Notes under the pieces: model-generated
What the model saw: only the letters and a program-made list of their open reading frames with translations
Database searches by the model: none
Told to the model about the DNA's origin: nothing
NCBI GenBank assembly: GCA_028280565.1
Contig: JANQLQ010000073.1
Span: 1 to 50,656, forward strand
Length of the DNA: 50,656 nucleotides
Direction of reading: 5' to 3'
Source: Fulvivirga sp.
Lineage (GTDB): Bacteria > Bacteroidota > Bacteroidia > Cytophagales > Cyclobacteriaceae
In this document: positions 16,837 through 26,081 of the stretch, one piece after another
Layout of the letters: each line of letters starts with the position of its first letter
How positions within the stretch are numbered: position 1 is the stretch's first letter
Program-made: the position numbers and the translations under genes

Positions 16837-19800
16837 TTAAATTTCACCCAATGCGGAATTGCCTAAGATGATAGAGTTTTCCAGGTTCTCGTCTTCGTCG
16901 CAGTCGTGCAACGTGCCTACGGGGTAGACGTTCCTGGATCGCTCAAGGCATGCTATCAATTCGCCCAGGGCAGTTGATGTTTTTACTTTATCTATGGACT
17001 GCCTGGCATTTTCTATGAGCCAAGCTTTGTATTTTAGTTCGAATTCAGTCATTTGACTACAGCTCACCCAGCAGATGTTAAGGAATACATGCGCCGGGGC
17101 CTCTAGTCGTAGGGTCTTTTCCAAAAATCTCCTAAAATCGTTGTTGATGAACCGGCCGGGCCAATACGGCAGGATCACGTGGGCAATGCAGGTATAAGGG
17201 TCTTCCAGCGCGCATTCGCAGGCTTCGTCCAGGTTAATGGAAAGCAGCCTGTCTTGTACCAGCCTCTCTACTTTATCAATGATGATCTCCGTAGTACCCG
17301 CCACATCCTCGGCGCCCAGCGCCAGGTAACGTCCATCATTGGTAGTACCGTCCGATCCGCTGATCTCCAATATTCCTTCATGATCCAAGGATGAAGCTAT
17401 GTTTCCATTGATAATGATCTTTTGATCGATAGCTACAACACTGGTTATCAACTCCTGTGTGGTGTAGGATAAGGTAGCTCCTTCCACGGGTCCCGGGATA
17501 TCGGTGCCTAAGGTTCCTGCGACCACTACTTCGGTATTGGGTGAGTTAAAGGCAAAAGAGGAAATCATATAATCCCCGTTGAGTAGTATGGTATCTCGAA
17601 TGCTGACGGTCATACCATTGGTAAGATCAGCGGTAATATCTCCTGCGATGACAAAAGTTTGAGTGGCGCTATCCGCGGATAGTAAAGGATAACTTTTTGT
17701 AAAGCTAAGGGTACCATTGCCAGCCAAGGTTTCATCCAGGGTATCCTCCACGGCATCTACAAACAGGGGCTCGTTCACTTTTGGCCTAAGCAAAATATGC
17801 TCTACCAGGTGCATACCCTCGTGATCAAAGAAAGTGGATTGGAAAAATTGGACCATGTCTTGCACTGCCTGGTCGTCAGCTCCTCCTTTTATGGTAAATA
17901 CAGTGCCTGTGACCCGGGTAATGGGAAAGCTTTTTGTATAGGTAAGCTCACCTTCCACTACGTCCGAGGGGATGTCTTCCCGGACGGTGATGATCGTATC
18001 TACTCCATCGAAGGTAAGGGTCAAGATCGTGTACTGGCCATCATTACTAGCCGACCCGGTAATCGCCACTGGCATCCCGGTTGATAATCTCGAAGTAAGG
18101 TCTCCCTCAACCGTAAAAGTCTGCCCGGTTTGGTCAATCACCTTTAGGGCAAAAGACCCGGAAATGGACAGCTCGCCGCCGGCCGTAGTGGAAGATGGGG
18201 CGGGGTCTACCTCTACCTGGATATTAGGACCGTCTGCGGAAGCTGAAACTATATTGTATTCCCCATCATTGGCAACAGAACCCGTCACCTCGGCATTAGC
18301 AGGGGATGTATTGGCTATTTCATTGGCCAGCCCGGTATTAAAGTCAAAGGCCTCACTTTCTCCCAACAGCTCGGCGCCCAAGCCACTGATGATAAACCTA
18401 TAGGGTGATGTATAGGGCGGCACGGCTGGGTCAAAGGAGTAGTTCTGCTCTTTGACTCCATTAGCTACTACTTTCCAAAGTACTTCTTCGACTTTACTCT
18501 CTGCCAGGTCGTTCATTTCGGATTCGGTGACCTGGTTGTAGCGTAATATTCCCAAGGGGGCAGCATCGGAAGGGATGGTTTCATCGACCGTGATGTCCGT
18601 ATCATCACCATTTAATGAAAACGAGGAGATGGTATAGGCCCCATCACTGCCTCCCGACTGGTCTACCACCACAAAGTCATCGTTCACTAGGTTCTCCAGC
18701 ACATTCCCTTGCACTGTAAAAGTGCTGTTCCCAGTGTCGATGTTCAAAATATTTGCTTGCCTCTTGGGGTCTCCTTCCCCGGTAGAGGAGCCGGCCAGGA
18801 CCCGGTCGCCCGGCAGGAAGGTAAAGGGCTGTTCAAACAATTCGTAGTCTATCGTGTAGCTAGGCGGGTTAGCCTGCATATCGATAGAAATGGAATAGTC
18901 GAAGTAGTTCAGCAGCGGGCAAGCCAAGTTATGCCGGTTTGACTGTGGATTTTCGAAAAATTCTTTGCTAAGCAGCTCTACCATTTCATCTATGGCCAGG
19001 TCGGCATCACCTCCTACTTCCACACTTGTAAAATCCTTCTTGACGCTTTGCGCCAGCACTTGGTCATCACAAACTAGTTCGATGTAATAGTCGACATCAT
19101 TATCCGACTTAATGGTATATTTTTCTTTAAACACCCCATTGAGAACCACCTTTTCAAGTACCTCTTTTACCTGGCCTGTTGAGGTGTAGCTTTCCACACT
19201 TTCCAGGATGTCCCCCGGCACATCATTTTCGATGGTGAAGGCCAGGTTCGGTTCGGTTCCTATGACCTTGAAGCGCGGGTTGAATTGTAACGTACTAGGT
19301 TTCCTTTCTTCTATGCCCAGCAGCAGGCTTGCCCTTCTTTCCAGCCCGGATACATTGTTTATATGCCAAAGGTGGCACGGATCTTTATAATCCAGCCCTT
19401 CACCCCTGCGGGCGCTGATCATGGGATACCGGTTAAGAAAAGCCAGCTTATCTTCGATAAGTTCTGTGGGCGCTTTTGGGCCCGACAGCCGATAGGTCAA
19501 GAGAGCATAATCCGTGAATTGTTCTGCAAAGCGGGCCATAAGATGATCTAGGAACTTATTGCGCCTTTTGCCAAAAAGCTCGGTGCTTTCGGCGATGTCG
19601 TTCAGCGCTACCTCGTGTCCTGATCTATCGGTATACAGGGGGTCCACGTCGGGTACAATGTCGAATAAAGGCTGTGTGTAATACGTTCGGCCGATCATAA
19701 AATCACCGAACGGGTCTTTTTCAGCGTTCATGGAGAAAAGGTCTTTGACATGGGCCAACTGGGAGAGGTAGTTGGCCAGTAACTGGTCAAAGAACATCAA

Positions 19801-21777
19801 GAATCCTTTTAATTGCCTCGCTTGGGCCTGGCTTGGCTTATTGGCACCGGCCGGGGGCAAACCTTCTTCGCCGATACCGTATACCAGGGGAAATTCGTTT
19901 TGAATGCTGTAGTAATCTTCGATGTCTTTATACTCTCCCCTTGGCGGTTTAAGGTCCATGACCGGGTATCTTATTTTCTGGGGTCTCTCTGCATCCCCCA
20001 GTTCTTCTAAGAGGGCATCCACCTCTAGCTGCTTTGCCTTGAAGGGCAGTTGGTCTTTATAAAAAGTGACCCTGGAATCATCCGTATTCAGGCGCGGCAC
20101 ATAATTTTGATCAAACGCCAAGGACAAGCACCATTTTACACTTTTTGAAGGTATAGATCCGTCATTGCCTTGGGGTACGTTGGCTATTTGAATGTTTTTT
20201 ACGGCGAGCACCCCCTCCACGTCCATAATGATCTGTACCAGGTCTGAAACGTGGATCACTTTTTTACGGTCTGCCTGTTCGAGTTCTTTGTTATCGATAA
20301 AACCGTGCCTGGGTTTAGGCCCTTCAAATACTTTTTCGGTAGGGATGCACTTGACATTTTGCACATCACCTAGGGTCAGTTTTTCGCCTTCCCCTACGAT
20401 GTCTGAAGGGATGGCTTCTTTCACCTGGATATCAGTATGCCCTTCGTTTAACTCATCCGTTTTTACGGCGCTTATCGTGTACCGGCCATCGTTGTTATTG
20501 GATCCAGTAATGGTTATAATACTGTCCGGCTCGGGGGGTTCTGCAAAGGAGGCATGGATGGTGAACACTCGATCGGCGGTATTGATGGAAATTATATCGT
20601 ACTGATCCTGCTCATAGCACCGGGTGAACATTTCATCCAATGAATAAAAATACACCGTGGGGGACAAGAATTTTGCAATCTCGTGGTAGATCTGTGCTTG
20701 GGCCTGTTCTACATCCGTATCAAGTTCTAGCTCTATATCCGCACAAAGGAGGATCTCTTCAATACGAAGGGCATTGAATTGAAAGAAATCTTCACAAAGG
20801 TTCCGATGGGCGTGTAGCGTGGCTTTTACTTTTCCAACGATCTCGTTGATCTTGCTGACCTTCCCTTTGTAAAAAGCCATTAGGCTCTCCTCGCCATCGT
20901 AAATGAATTGGTTGATCTTGAGTATGATCTCGTCCAGCCCATCGATCGGTTCCAGGCCGGAAGCCGTGGTTTTGGTGCCTTCCAACACTACTTCCCTACC
21001 CGGAGAAAGTGAAGATGTAATGGAATAGTTATCCCCCAGGTTGATAAAGACAATCTCCACACCAATGATCCCGGCCCTTATGGATGAGTCTTCTTCCCAA
21101 TCCATCGCCATATTATCCCAGCGCGGGAATTCCACGTCGACACGGGCTACCAATCCCTCCAGTTCCGGTTCCGGTGTGTGCTCCAAAAGGGTGAAATCCT
21201 TAACGATCTTATTCTCGTTCAGGTCTCCATAGCGATCACACTTGTCAAATTCCAGCAGGACATTATGTAATATTTTAAGATCCAAGGGGAGCTGCCCCGA
21301 TACTGCCGGGTCGTAAGCCAGCCGGCTTTCTTGCCGGTCTACATAAACATCTACTTCTTGTCCTGGCGCCTTTTCGATCCACGCATTTTTAACCCCTGCA
21401 TATTCACATCCCGTATCACCCGGGTTATGGACCTCAACATCTATCATCAGCTTCCGGTAATCGTTCTTGGTGACAGGACCATTGGTTAGCACCTGGCCGG
21501 CAGTGAAAAAATTGGCGATATCCTTGGTAGCTGGCTCGTTCGGATCTTGGGCAATAATGTCCTGTACTTCGTAAGAAGTCCTGTACCCCAGGTCGGTCAG
21601 GGCATAGCATAATATTTCTAATATGGTAATGCCGGGATCGTGCGTGTTATAATCCGTCCAGACCTTACCGGCCACCTTTTGTATGTATTTCAGGCCCTCT
21701 TCCCTAAGCAGGCTATAGTTCATGCTCTTTTGAGGTGGGGCTTCTTTGGATAGGGTCAAGGATTCGTCCATGGTCAA
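16837..21777 (-). CDS. eCIS baseplate wedge protein (Afp12/Pvc12-like) with inserted beta repeats
   Basis: This is a 1646-residue protein, far longer than typical Afp12. The N-terminus has the baseplate-J-like signature TDYNTHDPGITILEILCYALTDLGYRTSYEV (shown here only in part: TDYNTHDPGITILEIL), which is shared by eCIS wedge proteins. Residues about 480-760 include the baseplate core. At least six related units of about 70 residues are inserted at approximately 386-466, 1009-1082, 1129-1209, 1212-1282, 1362-1442 and 1442-1512. They share the pattern F-x-V/I-x-G-D, then a TGS-NDG-YTI motif, and then DTxITVxEDIPSD. The C-terminus (about 1515-1646) has a conserved ILPYWPGRFINNDFRRFLE segment. 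In the particle this protein should form the wedge arms joined to Afp11. The extra beta units may decorate or cage the baseplate. The gap to the preceding gene is 8 bp. Confidence 0.85.
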   Translation of the reverse strand: MTMDESLTLSKEAPPQKSMNYSLLREEGLKYIQKVAGKVWTDYNTHDPGITILEILCYALTDLGYRTSYEVQDIIAQDPNEPATKDIANFFTAGQVLTNGPVTKNDYRKLMIDVEVHNPGDTGCEYAGVKNAWIEKAPGQEVDVYVDRQESRLAYDPAVSGQLPLDLKILHNVLLEFDKCDRYGDLNENKIVKDFTLLEHTPEPELEGLVARVDVEFPRWDNMAMDWEEDSSIRAGIIGVEIVFINLGDNYSITSSLSPGREVVLEGTKTTASGLEPIDGLDEIILKINQFIYDGEESLMAFYKGKVSKINEIVGKVKATLHAHRNLCEDFFQFNALRIEEILLCADIELELDTDVEQAQAQIYHEIAKFLSPTVYFYSLDEMFTRCYEQDQYDIISINTADRVFTIHASFAEPPEPDSIITITGSNNNDGRYTISAVKTDELNEGHTDIQVKEAIPSDIVGEGEKLTLGDVQNVKCIPTEKVFEGPKPRHGFIDNKELEQADRKKVIHVSDLVQIIMDVEGVLAVKNIQIANVPQGNDGSIPSKSVKWCLSLAFDQNYVPRLNTDDSRVTFYKDQLPFKAKQLEVDALLEELGDAERPQKIRYPVMDLKPPRGEYKDIEDYYSIQNEFPLVYGIGEEGLPPAGANKPSQAQARQLKGFLMFFDQLLANYLSQLAHVKDLFSMNAEKDPFGDFMIGRTYYTQPLFDIVPDVDPLYTDRSGHEVALNDIAESTELFGKRRNKFLDHLMARFAEQFTDYALLTYRLSGPKAPTELIEDKLAFLNRYPMISARRGEGLDYKDPCHLWHINNVSGLERRASLLLGIEERKPSTLQFNPRFKVIGTEPNLAFTIENDVPGDILESVESYTSTGQVKEVLEKVVLNGVFKEKYTIKSDNDVDYYIELVCDDQVLAQSVKKDFTSVEVGGDADLAIDEMVELLSKEFFENPQSNRHNLACPLLNYFDYSISIDMQANPPSYTIDYELFEQPFTFLPGDRVLAGSSTGEGDPKRQANILNIDTGNSTFTVQGNVLENLVNDDFVVVDQSGGSDGAYTISSFSLNGDDTDITVDETIPSDAAPLGILRYNQVTESEMNDLAESKVEEVLWKVVANGVKEQNYSFDPAVPPYTSPYRFIISGLGAELLGESEAFDFNTGLANEIANTSPANAEVTGSVANDGEYNIVSASADGPNIQVEVDPAPSSTTAGGELSISGSFALKVIDQTGQTFTVEGDLTSRLSTGMPVAITGSASNDGQYTILTLTFDGVDTIITVREDIPSDVVEGELTYTKSFPITRVTGTVFTIKGGADDQAVQDMVQFFQSTFFDHEGMHLVEHILLRPKVNEPLFVDAVEDTLDETLAGNGTLSFTKSYPLLSADSATQTFVIAGDITADLTNGMTVSIRDTILLNGDYMISSFAFNSPNTEVVVAGTLGTDIPGPVEGATLSYTTQELITSVVAIDQKIIINGNIASSLDHEGILEISGSDGTTNDGRYLALGAEDVAGTTEIIIDKVERLVQDRLLSINLDEACECALEDPYTCIAHVILPYWPGRFINNDFRRFLEKTLRLEAPAHVFLNICWVSCSQMTEFELKYKAWLIENARQSIDKVKTSTALGELIACLERSRNVYPVGTLHDCDEDENLENSIILGNSALGEI

Positions 21778-21785
21778 AACATAGG

Positions 21786-24700
21786 TTACATATCAAACAT
21801 TTGGTCTTCGTCACAAGGACAGTCGTCCGCAGAAGCTATAGAGGCCGTAGGCAATATCTCGTTGTCTTCGCATTCACAATCGTCGGTTTCCAGGGCTGTG
21901 ATCACATGATCACCATAATTTCCCACTTGACCCACCGAGCCCAGTATGGACACGGCAGTAGTGGCTACGGCCTCGTCTACCGAGTTTATTGAAATGATCG
22001 CGTCCGTACTTGGGTTTTTAACGATGTGGTACATTTCAAAGCAGGTGACGTAATCCACGTAAGGCAATTCTTCGATGTAATTCAAAATGATAGACTTGTG
22101 GACCCTTCCACCAAACACCAGGTCAGGCGTGCCTTCAAAAGCCCAAGGAGACAAGAATGCCTTAATATCATCTTCTAATTGCTTCGTGTAGAAACCATTG
22201 TCGAAGCCGATGTAAAATTTCACATTGGTTTTAACCTGTATTTCTTCGTAGATCGGGTTTTTCACATGCAGTTCAATGCAGGCTGGGTTGAGCTTTACCA
22301 AGAAGTCGTGGATGTTCACCAATGTGGCTAAGCTAGTCTTGGGACGTAGCGGGTCTATGGCATTTTTATTCCTCACATTGGAAATGACCACCAAGGTGAC
22401 ATGTCCCGGGGCGATTTCAGAATAGCCGGTAAGGCTACCTGTGTACCGTGTATGATTTAGGCATTTCACCTTGTAGGCAGAGGCAAACTGCTCTAATACC
22501 AAGCGCTCATAATCCCACAAGGTGATCGCCCTGTTCTTATGACGCAGCCTTTCACTGACACGGGTGTAAAATGCATTGCTCTGTTCCGTCACCTTCCCCC
22601 CGAAGGAGGCAAAAGGCTGGGTGAGGCTATTAATGGAGGAGTCCGCTACCTTCAGCTTGCTGATGGTTCCTTCCGGTAAAGCTTGCCGGAGGTGGTTAGG
22701 ATCATTATCCCTATCTTTAAAAACGGCGGTCACTGCCTGGGTTTGCACATCCACGAGGCTCGGAACAGCATCCGAATCACGGGCTACCGCCACCCGTATC
22801 CAGTGAAGGCCGGCCGGGAGCAGCGTATTGTTTTTCGTAGCATTTTTTGGGATGGCCAGGCGAACAATGCCGGAGCTCAGCAGGCCCGTAGTTCCGTCAG
22901 AAAGGATATCAAATTTATCGAAATCCACCCACTCATTACTAGCCAAATAGCTCCAAACCAAAGGCTGTTGCCCCAGGTCAGGATCTGCACTACCCTCTGC
23001 GACCTGGAATAAAAGCGAGATATTCTGACCCGGCGTAAAATCGGCAAGACCGATGTAAAGCTCACCTTCGTTAATATACTGGTGGAAAAGAGGGATGTCT
23101 AAGTCCCCTGTTGTGAGCTCAAGGGTCACAGGTTCTGTAACCCCAAAAGCCCCTACCTGGAAGAATTGCTCTATGCGATCATCATAATCCCGCGCGGGCA
23201 CCCCGGCTAATAAGTCAAGCTCTACCGAAGATCGATAGTTAATATAAATTTCTTTGATCTGTGGGGTATAAGGCTCATTAGGCAACGTTATAGTAGCATC
23301 ATCAGGATCATCCACTTTTGCCAAGACTTGTGTGGTAAAGGACTCTTGGAAGTCTTTATGCCCAAAATCAGCTCCTGTCAACTCAAGTTTTACGAATCCT
23401 TTTTTTGAGTAGGTATCGTAGCTGTCAAATTCCTCTAATTTTTCATCTCTTTCTACACTTTCCAGGTCCGTAACGTTTTCTACCGCGATACAGTGTGTAG
23501 GACTAAGCGCCGTTCCGTTAGCATTTCCAAACAAATACCTGGACTCTCCTGCCCCAGGTCCTGTTTCCAAATCCACCCAGGCTTTTTTATCCAAAATATA
23601 GAGGTTGGCTCTAAAGGACTCGTTATCACGTGTGTCCCCAATATAATCTTGGTAATAGCCTTCAAAACCTGTGCTTTCTTCCGGCAAGCCGTGCCAAAGT
23701 ACATTTATCTTAAGTTTATCCAGGCGCTTGCTGAAAACCTCGCGGCTCCCTACATAAAAGTTAGAACCGATCACCGGCCGTATACCAAAAGGCTGAAAGT
23801 CACTGCCTGCATCCAATAGGGATTGGTCATTTTGGATCACCAGCTCCTTTACCTCGCAGACATTCACCATAATTTGCGTCCTGTCTATTTTGAGCTGGGA
23901 TAGGATATTGTAAACATAAGGATCCTGTGCCGTATCCAGGGTGATTTTTACCACCGGCCACGAGGTCTTAAACGGATCTATTAAGGCTTCTTTATTGTAC
24001 GCTACAATGGCCTCCTGTGCTTTGGTGATCGTTCTTTTTATGATGATTTGACGGTTCGGGATATCCACAATAGTACTATTGGCGGGATCACGAAAGGAGT
24101 AGACCAGGTCGTTGATCTTATCTTCGCCAACCCCACGAACGCTTCTGACTTGTGCCAACGAAGTGAACCCCGCCGCGCCTAGCCGGCTGCGCTCGGCCAA
24201 AATCTCGTTCGCAGTGGTTTCGCCAATGTCGTAGTCTTGATACTGGTCGCCATATCCATGGGCCGGATCATCATAGATAGGACCATACTGGGATTCGATG
24301 CCTGCGATATCCACCCATGTGGTAGCACTATTCAGGAAATCCAATACCCTCTCTTCTACCGCGGGAGGCACTTCTGTTCCTGCCACTACCTCGCTCTCTT
24401 CCATCAAGGGTTCAATCCATTCTTCTTCTCCACTGAACCGTACCCGGAATGCATTTTGCAGGTCTAGCCCAGTCAAAAGCGCAGCAATGCCCGGCATTTC
24501 TTTTAATGAAAGGGTGAGTGTGATCTCCCTATCTCCTTCTGCGAGGAACAAAACCGGGGAGGCGAAGGCAAATCCTATCTCTGCTTGCGTCCTGTCGACC
24601 GGGTCACTCGCAGGCTTGCCAAACGTTTTCCAACTCATGGTGACGGTCTCTATCTCTGCACCTTCTCCATCAGCAGAATTGGCTTTTGGCGAAGCATACA

Positions 24701-25268
24701 GCCGACTATTGGGACTTTTGAATACAGCTTTTAGTTCTTCTACGGTAGCTGGATTCACCACGATATCCGCACGGGTCTCATAGATAAGGTCTTTCCCCGA
24801 TGCGTCCTTGCCCGCTTTTAGCTGTGTACCTTTTGCTACCTGGTGCTGGTTGACATGTTTGGCCAGTTTGAAAATGATAAATACTTGGTCCGGTTCGGCG
24901 GCTTTTTCTTCAAGCTGAAGTACCTCCCGGTAATAGAAATCCAGGTGCCTTTGGGTGATTTGGTTCAGGTCATCTTGGGCTATTTTAAACAATTGGAGAA
25001 AGGCCAGGAATAAGGCATAATGGGGTTCGGTACGCTGGTCCAGGTCCAATTGCTTATCAAAAAAAGAATGCCAATCTCCCTTTTCATTATTCCCGGGATC
25101 ATAGTACTGGATCTGCCGGGCATAGTCCAGCGCAAATGTCTTTAAGTCTTCTATTTTCCTCTCATCTACGGCCACGTACCCGGGTAGCAGCGCCTGTAGC
25201 AGCCGCTGTTGCTGGCTAGTGCCGTCCCGTTGGAGTAAGTTGTTATGGCGACAGTTTTTACTCATCAT
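21786..25268 (-). CDS. eCIS baseplate wedge protein, baseplate J-like (Afp11/Pvc11-like)
   Basis: This 1160-residue protein belongs to the T4 gp6 / P2 J-like family that forms the wedge ring around the spike. The N-terminal segment (QRLLQALLPGYVAVDERKIE ... HYALFLAFLQLFKIAQDDLN) and the C-terminal segment (RVSERLRHKNRAITLWDYER, LNPACIELHVKNPIYEEIQV, FGGRVHKSIILNYIEELPYV) are characteristic of the eCIS J-like protein. Residues about 349-391 contain a sequence like a helix-hairpin-helix (TSLAQVRSVRGVGEDKINDL), which I take to be a structural element here. Its Asp/Cys-rich tail ends CPCDEDQMFDM. The start codon directly abuts the stop of the gp25-like gene, consistent with coupled translation. 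Confidence 0.9.
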   Translation of the reverse strand: MMSKNCRHNNLLQRDGTSQQQRLLQALLPGYVAVDERKIEDLKTFALDYARQIQYYDPGNNEKGDWHSFFDKQLDLDQRTEPHYALFLAFLQLFKIAQDDLNQITQRHLDFYYREVLQLEEKAAEPDQVFIIFKLAKHVNQHQVAKGTQLKAGKDASGKDLIYETRADIVVNPATVEELKAVFKSPNSRLYASPKANSADGEGAEIETVTMSWKTFGKPASDPVDRTQAEIGFAFASPVLFLAEGDREITLTLSLKEMPGIAALLTGLDLQNAFRVRFSGEEEWIEPLMEESEVVAGTEVPPAVEERVLDFLNSATTWVDIAGIESQYGPIYDDPAHGYGDQYQDYDIGETTANEILAERSRLGAAGFTSLAQVRSVRGVGEDKINDLVYSFRDPANSTIVDIPNRQIIIKRTITKAQEAIVAYNKEALIDPFKTSWPVVKITLDTAQDPYVYNILSQLKIDRTQIMVNVCEVKELVIQNDQSLLDAGSDFQPFGIRPVIGSNFYVGSREVFSKRLDKLKINVLWHGLPEESTGFEGYYQDYIGDTRDNESFRANLYILDKKAWVDLETGPGAGESRYLFGNANGTALSPTHCIAVENVTDLESVERDEKLEEFDSYDTYSKKGFVKLELTGADFGHKDFQESFTTQVLAKVDDPDDATITLPNEPYTPQIKEIYINYRSSVELDLLAGVPARDYDDRIEQFFQVGAFGVTEPVTLELTTGDLDIPLFHQYINEGELYIGLADFTPGQNISLLFQVAEGSADPDLGQQPLVWSYLASNEWVDFDKFDILSDGTTGLLSSGIVRLAIPKNATKNNTLLPAGLHWIRVAVARDSDAVPSLVDVQTQAVTAVFKDRDNDPNHLRQALPEGTISKLKVADSSINSLTQPFASFGGKVTEQSNAFYTRVSERLRHKNRAITLWDYERLVLEQFASAYKVKCLNHTRYTGSLTGYSEIAPGHVTLVVISNVRNKNAIDPLRPKTSLATLVNIHDFLVKLNPACIELHVKNPIYEEIQVKTNVKFYIGFDNGFYTKQLEDDIKAFLSPWAFEGTPDLVFGGRVHKSIILNYIEELPYVDYVTCFEMYHIVKNPSTDAIISINSVDEAVATTAVSILGSVGQVGNYGDHVITALETDDCECEDNEILPTASIASADDCPCDEDQMFDM

Positions 25269-25676
25269 TTAAACATTTGTGCCTTCATTGAGGTAAAAGG
25301 GAAAGACTAGGTTGGTACGGGTATTGGTGGCAATGATGGTATACTCCACCGTTACCTCCATACGCCCATTGACATGATCGGGGACCATATCGATGTCCTG
25401 GACCTTCACCCGTGGCTCATGGAATAAAATGGCTCTTTTTAACCGGTTGATGATCATGGTAGCCGTAGTTACATTGATAGATTCAAAAAGGAGGTCTTCC
25501 AGGTTAGCCCCGTACCCGGGTCGCATCACCCGTTCGCCTAATGAAGTGGTGAGAAGTATGACCAGGCTTTCTTTTATATCCTTCTCATTTTCAGACATTT
25601 CCACGGTACAACTTTCGTCTTTGAAAGTCACTGGGAAAGTCCACCCTCGTCCAAGAAATGAATTATTCTCTTCCAT
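25269..25676 (-). CDS. gp25-like baseplate protein (Afp9/Pvc9-like)
   Basis: At 135 residues this is the normal length for the GPW/gp25 family, which links the wedge to the first sheath layer. Diagnostic segments are LGRGWTFPVTF near residue 8, IKESLVILLTTSLGERVMRP at about 34-53 (the signature of the family), GYGANLEDLLFE after it, and RVKVQDIDMVPD near residue 93. It lies 1 bp from the PAAR gene and directly abuts the J-like gene. The gene order PAAR then gp25 is swapped relative to Afp (afp9 then afp10). Confidence 0.93.
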   Translation of the reverse strand: MEENNSFLGRGWTFPVTFKDESCTVEMSENEKDIKESLVILLTTSLGERVMRPGYGANLEDLLFESINVTTATMIINRLKRAILFHEPRVKVQDIDMVPDHVNGRMEVTVEYTIIATNTRTNLVFPFYLNEGTNV

Positions 25677-25677
25677 G

Positions 25678-25977
25678 TTATCCTATAATTACTGTAGGTT
25701 CTCCCACCACGGCAGATGCACCACAAATACAGGCATCCCCCACCCGTACGGCAGGCTTGCCTCCAATGAGGACCGTTGTACTCCCTAAAGGAAATGGGCT
25801 TGCTGTAGGCTGGTGTGTGTTGGGAGGTAATGAACACACATGATTATCTCCCATCACGCAAGCCGGCATCCCCCCGATCAGGACCGTAGGCTCCCCGGGT
25901 CCCACAATGGTGCCCCCGTGATTTGTAGTGTCAAGTACTCTTGCTGCTGCTGGCATTTGTTTATTGGTTGATCCCAT
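25678..25977 (-). CDS. PAAR-domain spike tip protein (Afp10/Pvc10-like)
   Basis: This 99-residue PAAR protein sharpens the VgrG-like spike. It shows the typical repeated pattern of a small beta-structured tip: GEPTVLIGGMPACVMGDNHV, then STTVLIGGKPAVRVGDACIC and a final GEPTVIIG. Possible zinc ligands include His26, Cys45, His50 and Cys52 in the first half and Cys87 and Cys89 in the second; this assignment is from residue type and position only. It lies 104 bp after the spike gene, one of the longest gaps in the cluster. Confidence 0.92.
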   Translation of the reverse strand: MGSTNKQMPAAARVLDTTNHGGTIVGPGEPTVLIGGMPACVMGDNHVCSLPPNTHQPTASPFPLGSTTVLIGGKPAVRVGDACICGASAVVGEPTVIIG

Positions 25978-26081
25978 TAGGCTAAAGCTTCACAGGACAA
26001 GTGGTTAACTTTTGTTAAATAACAGTTGGTCACTGCCAAGTCATGATTTCCTATTTCTGATTTCTTATTTCCTATTTTTCA

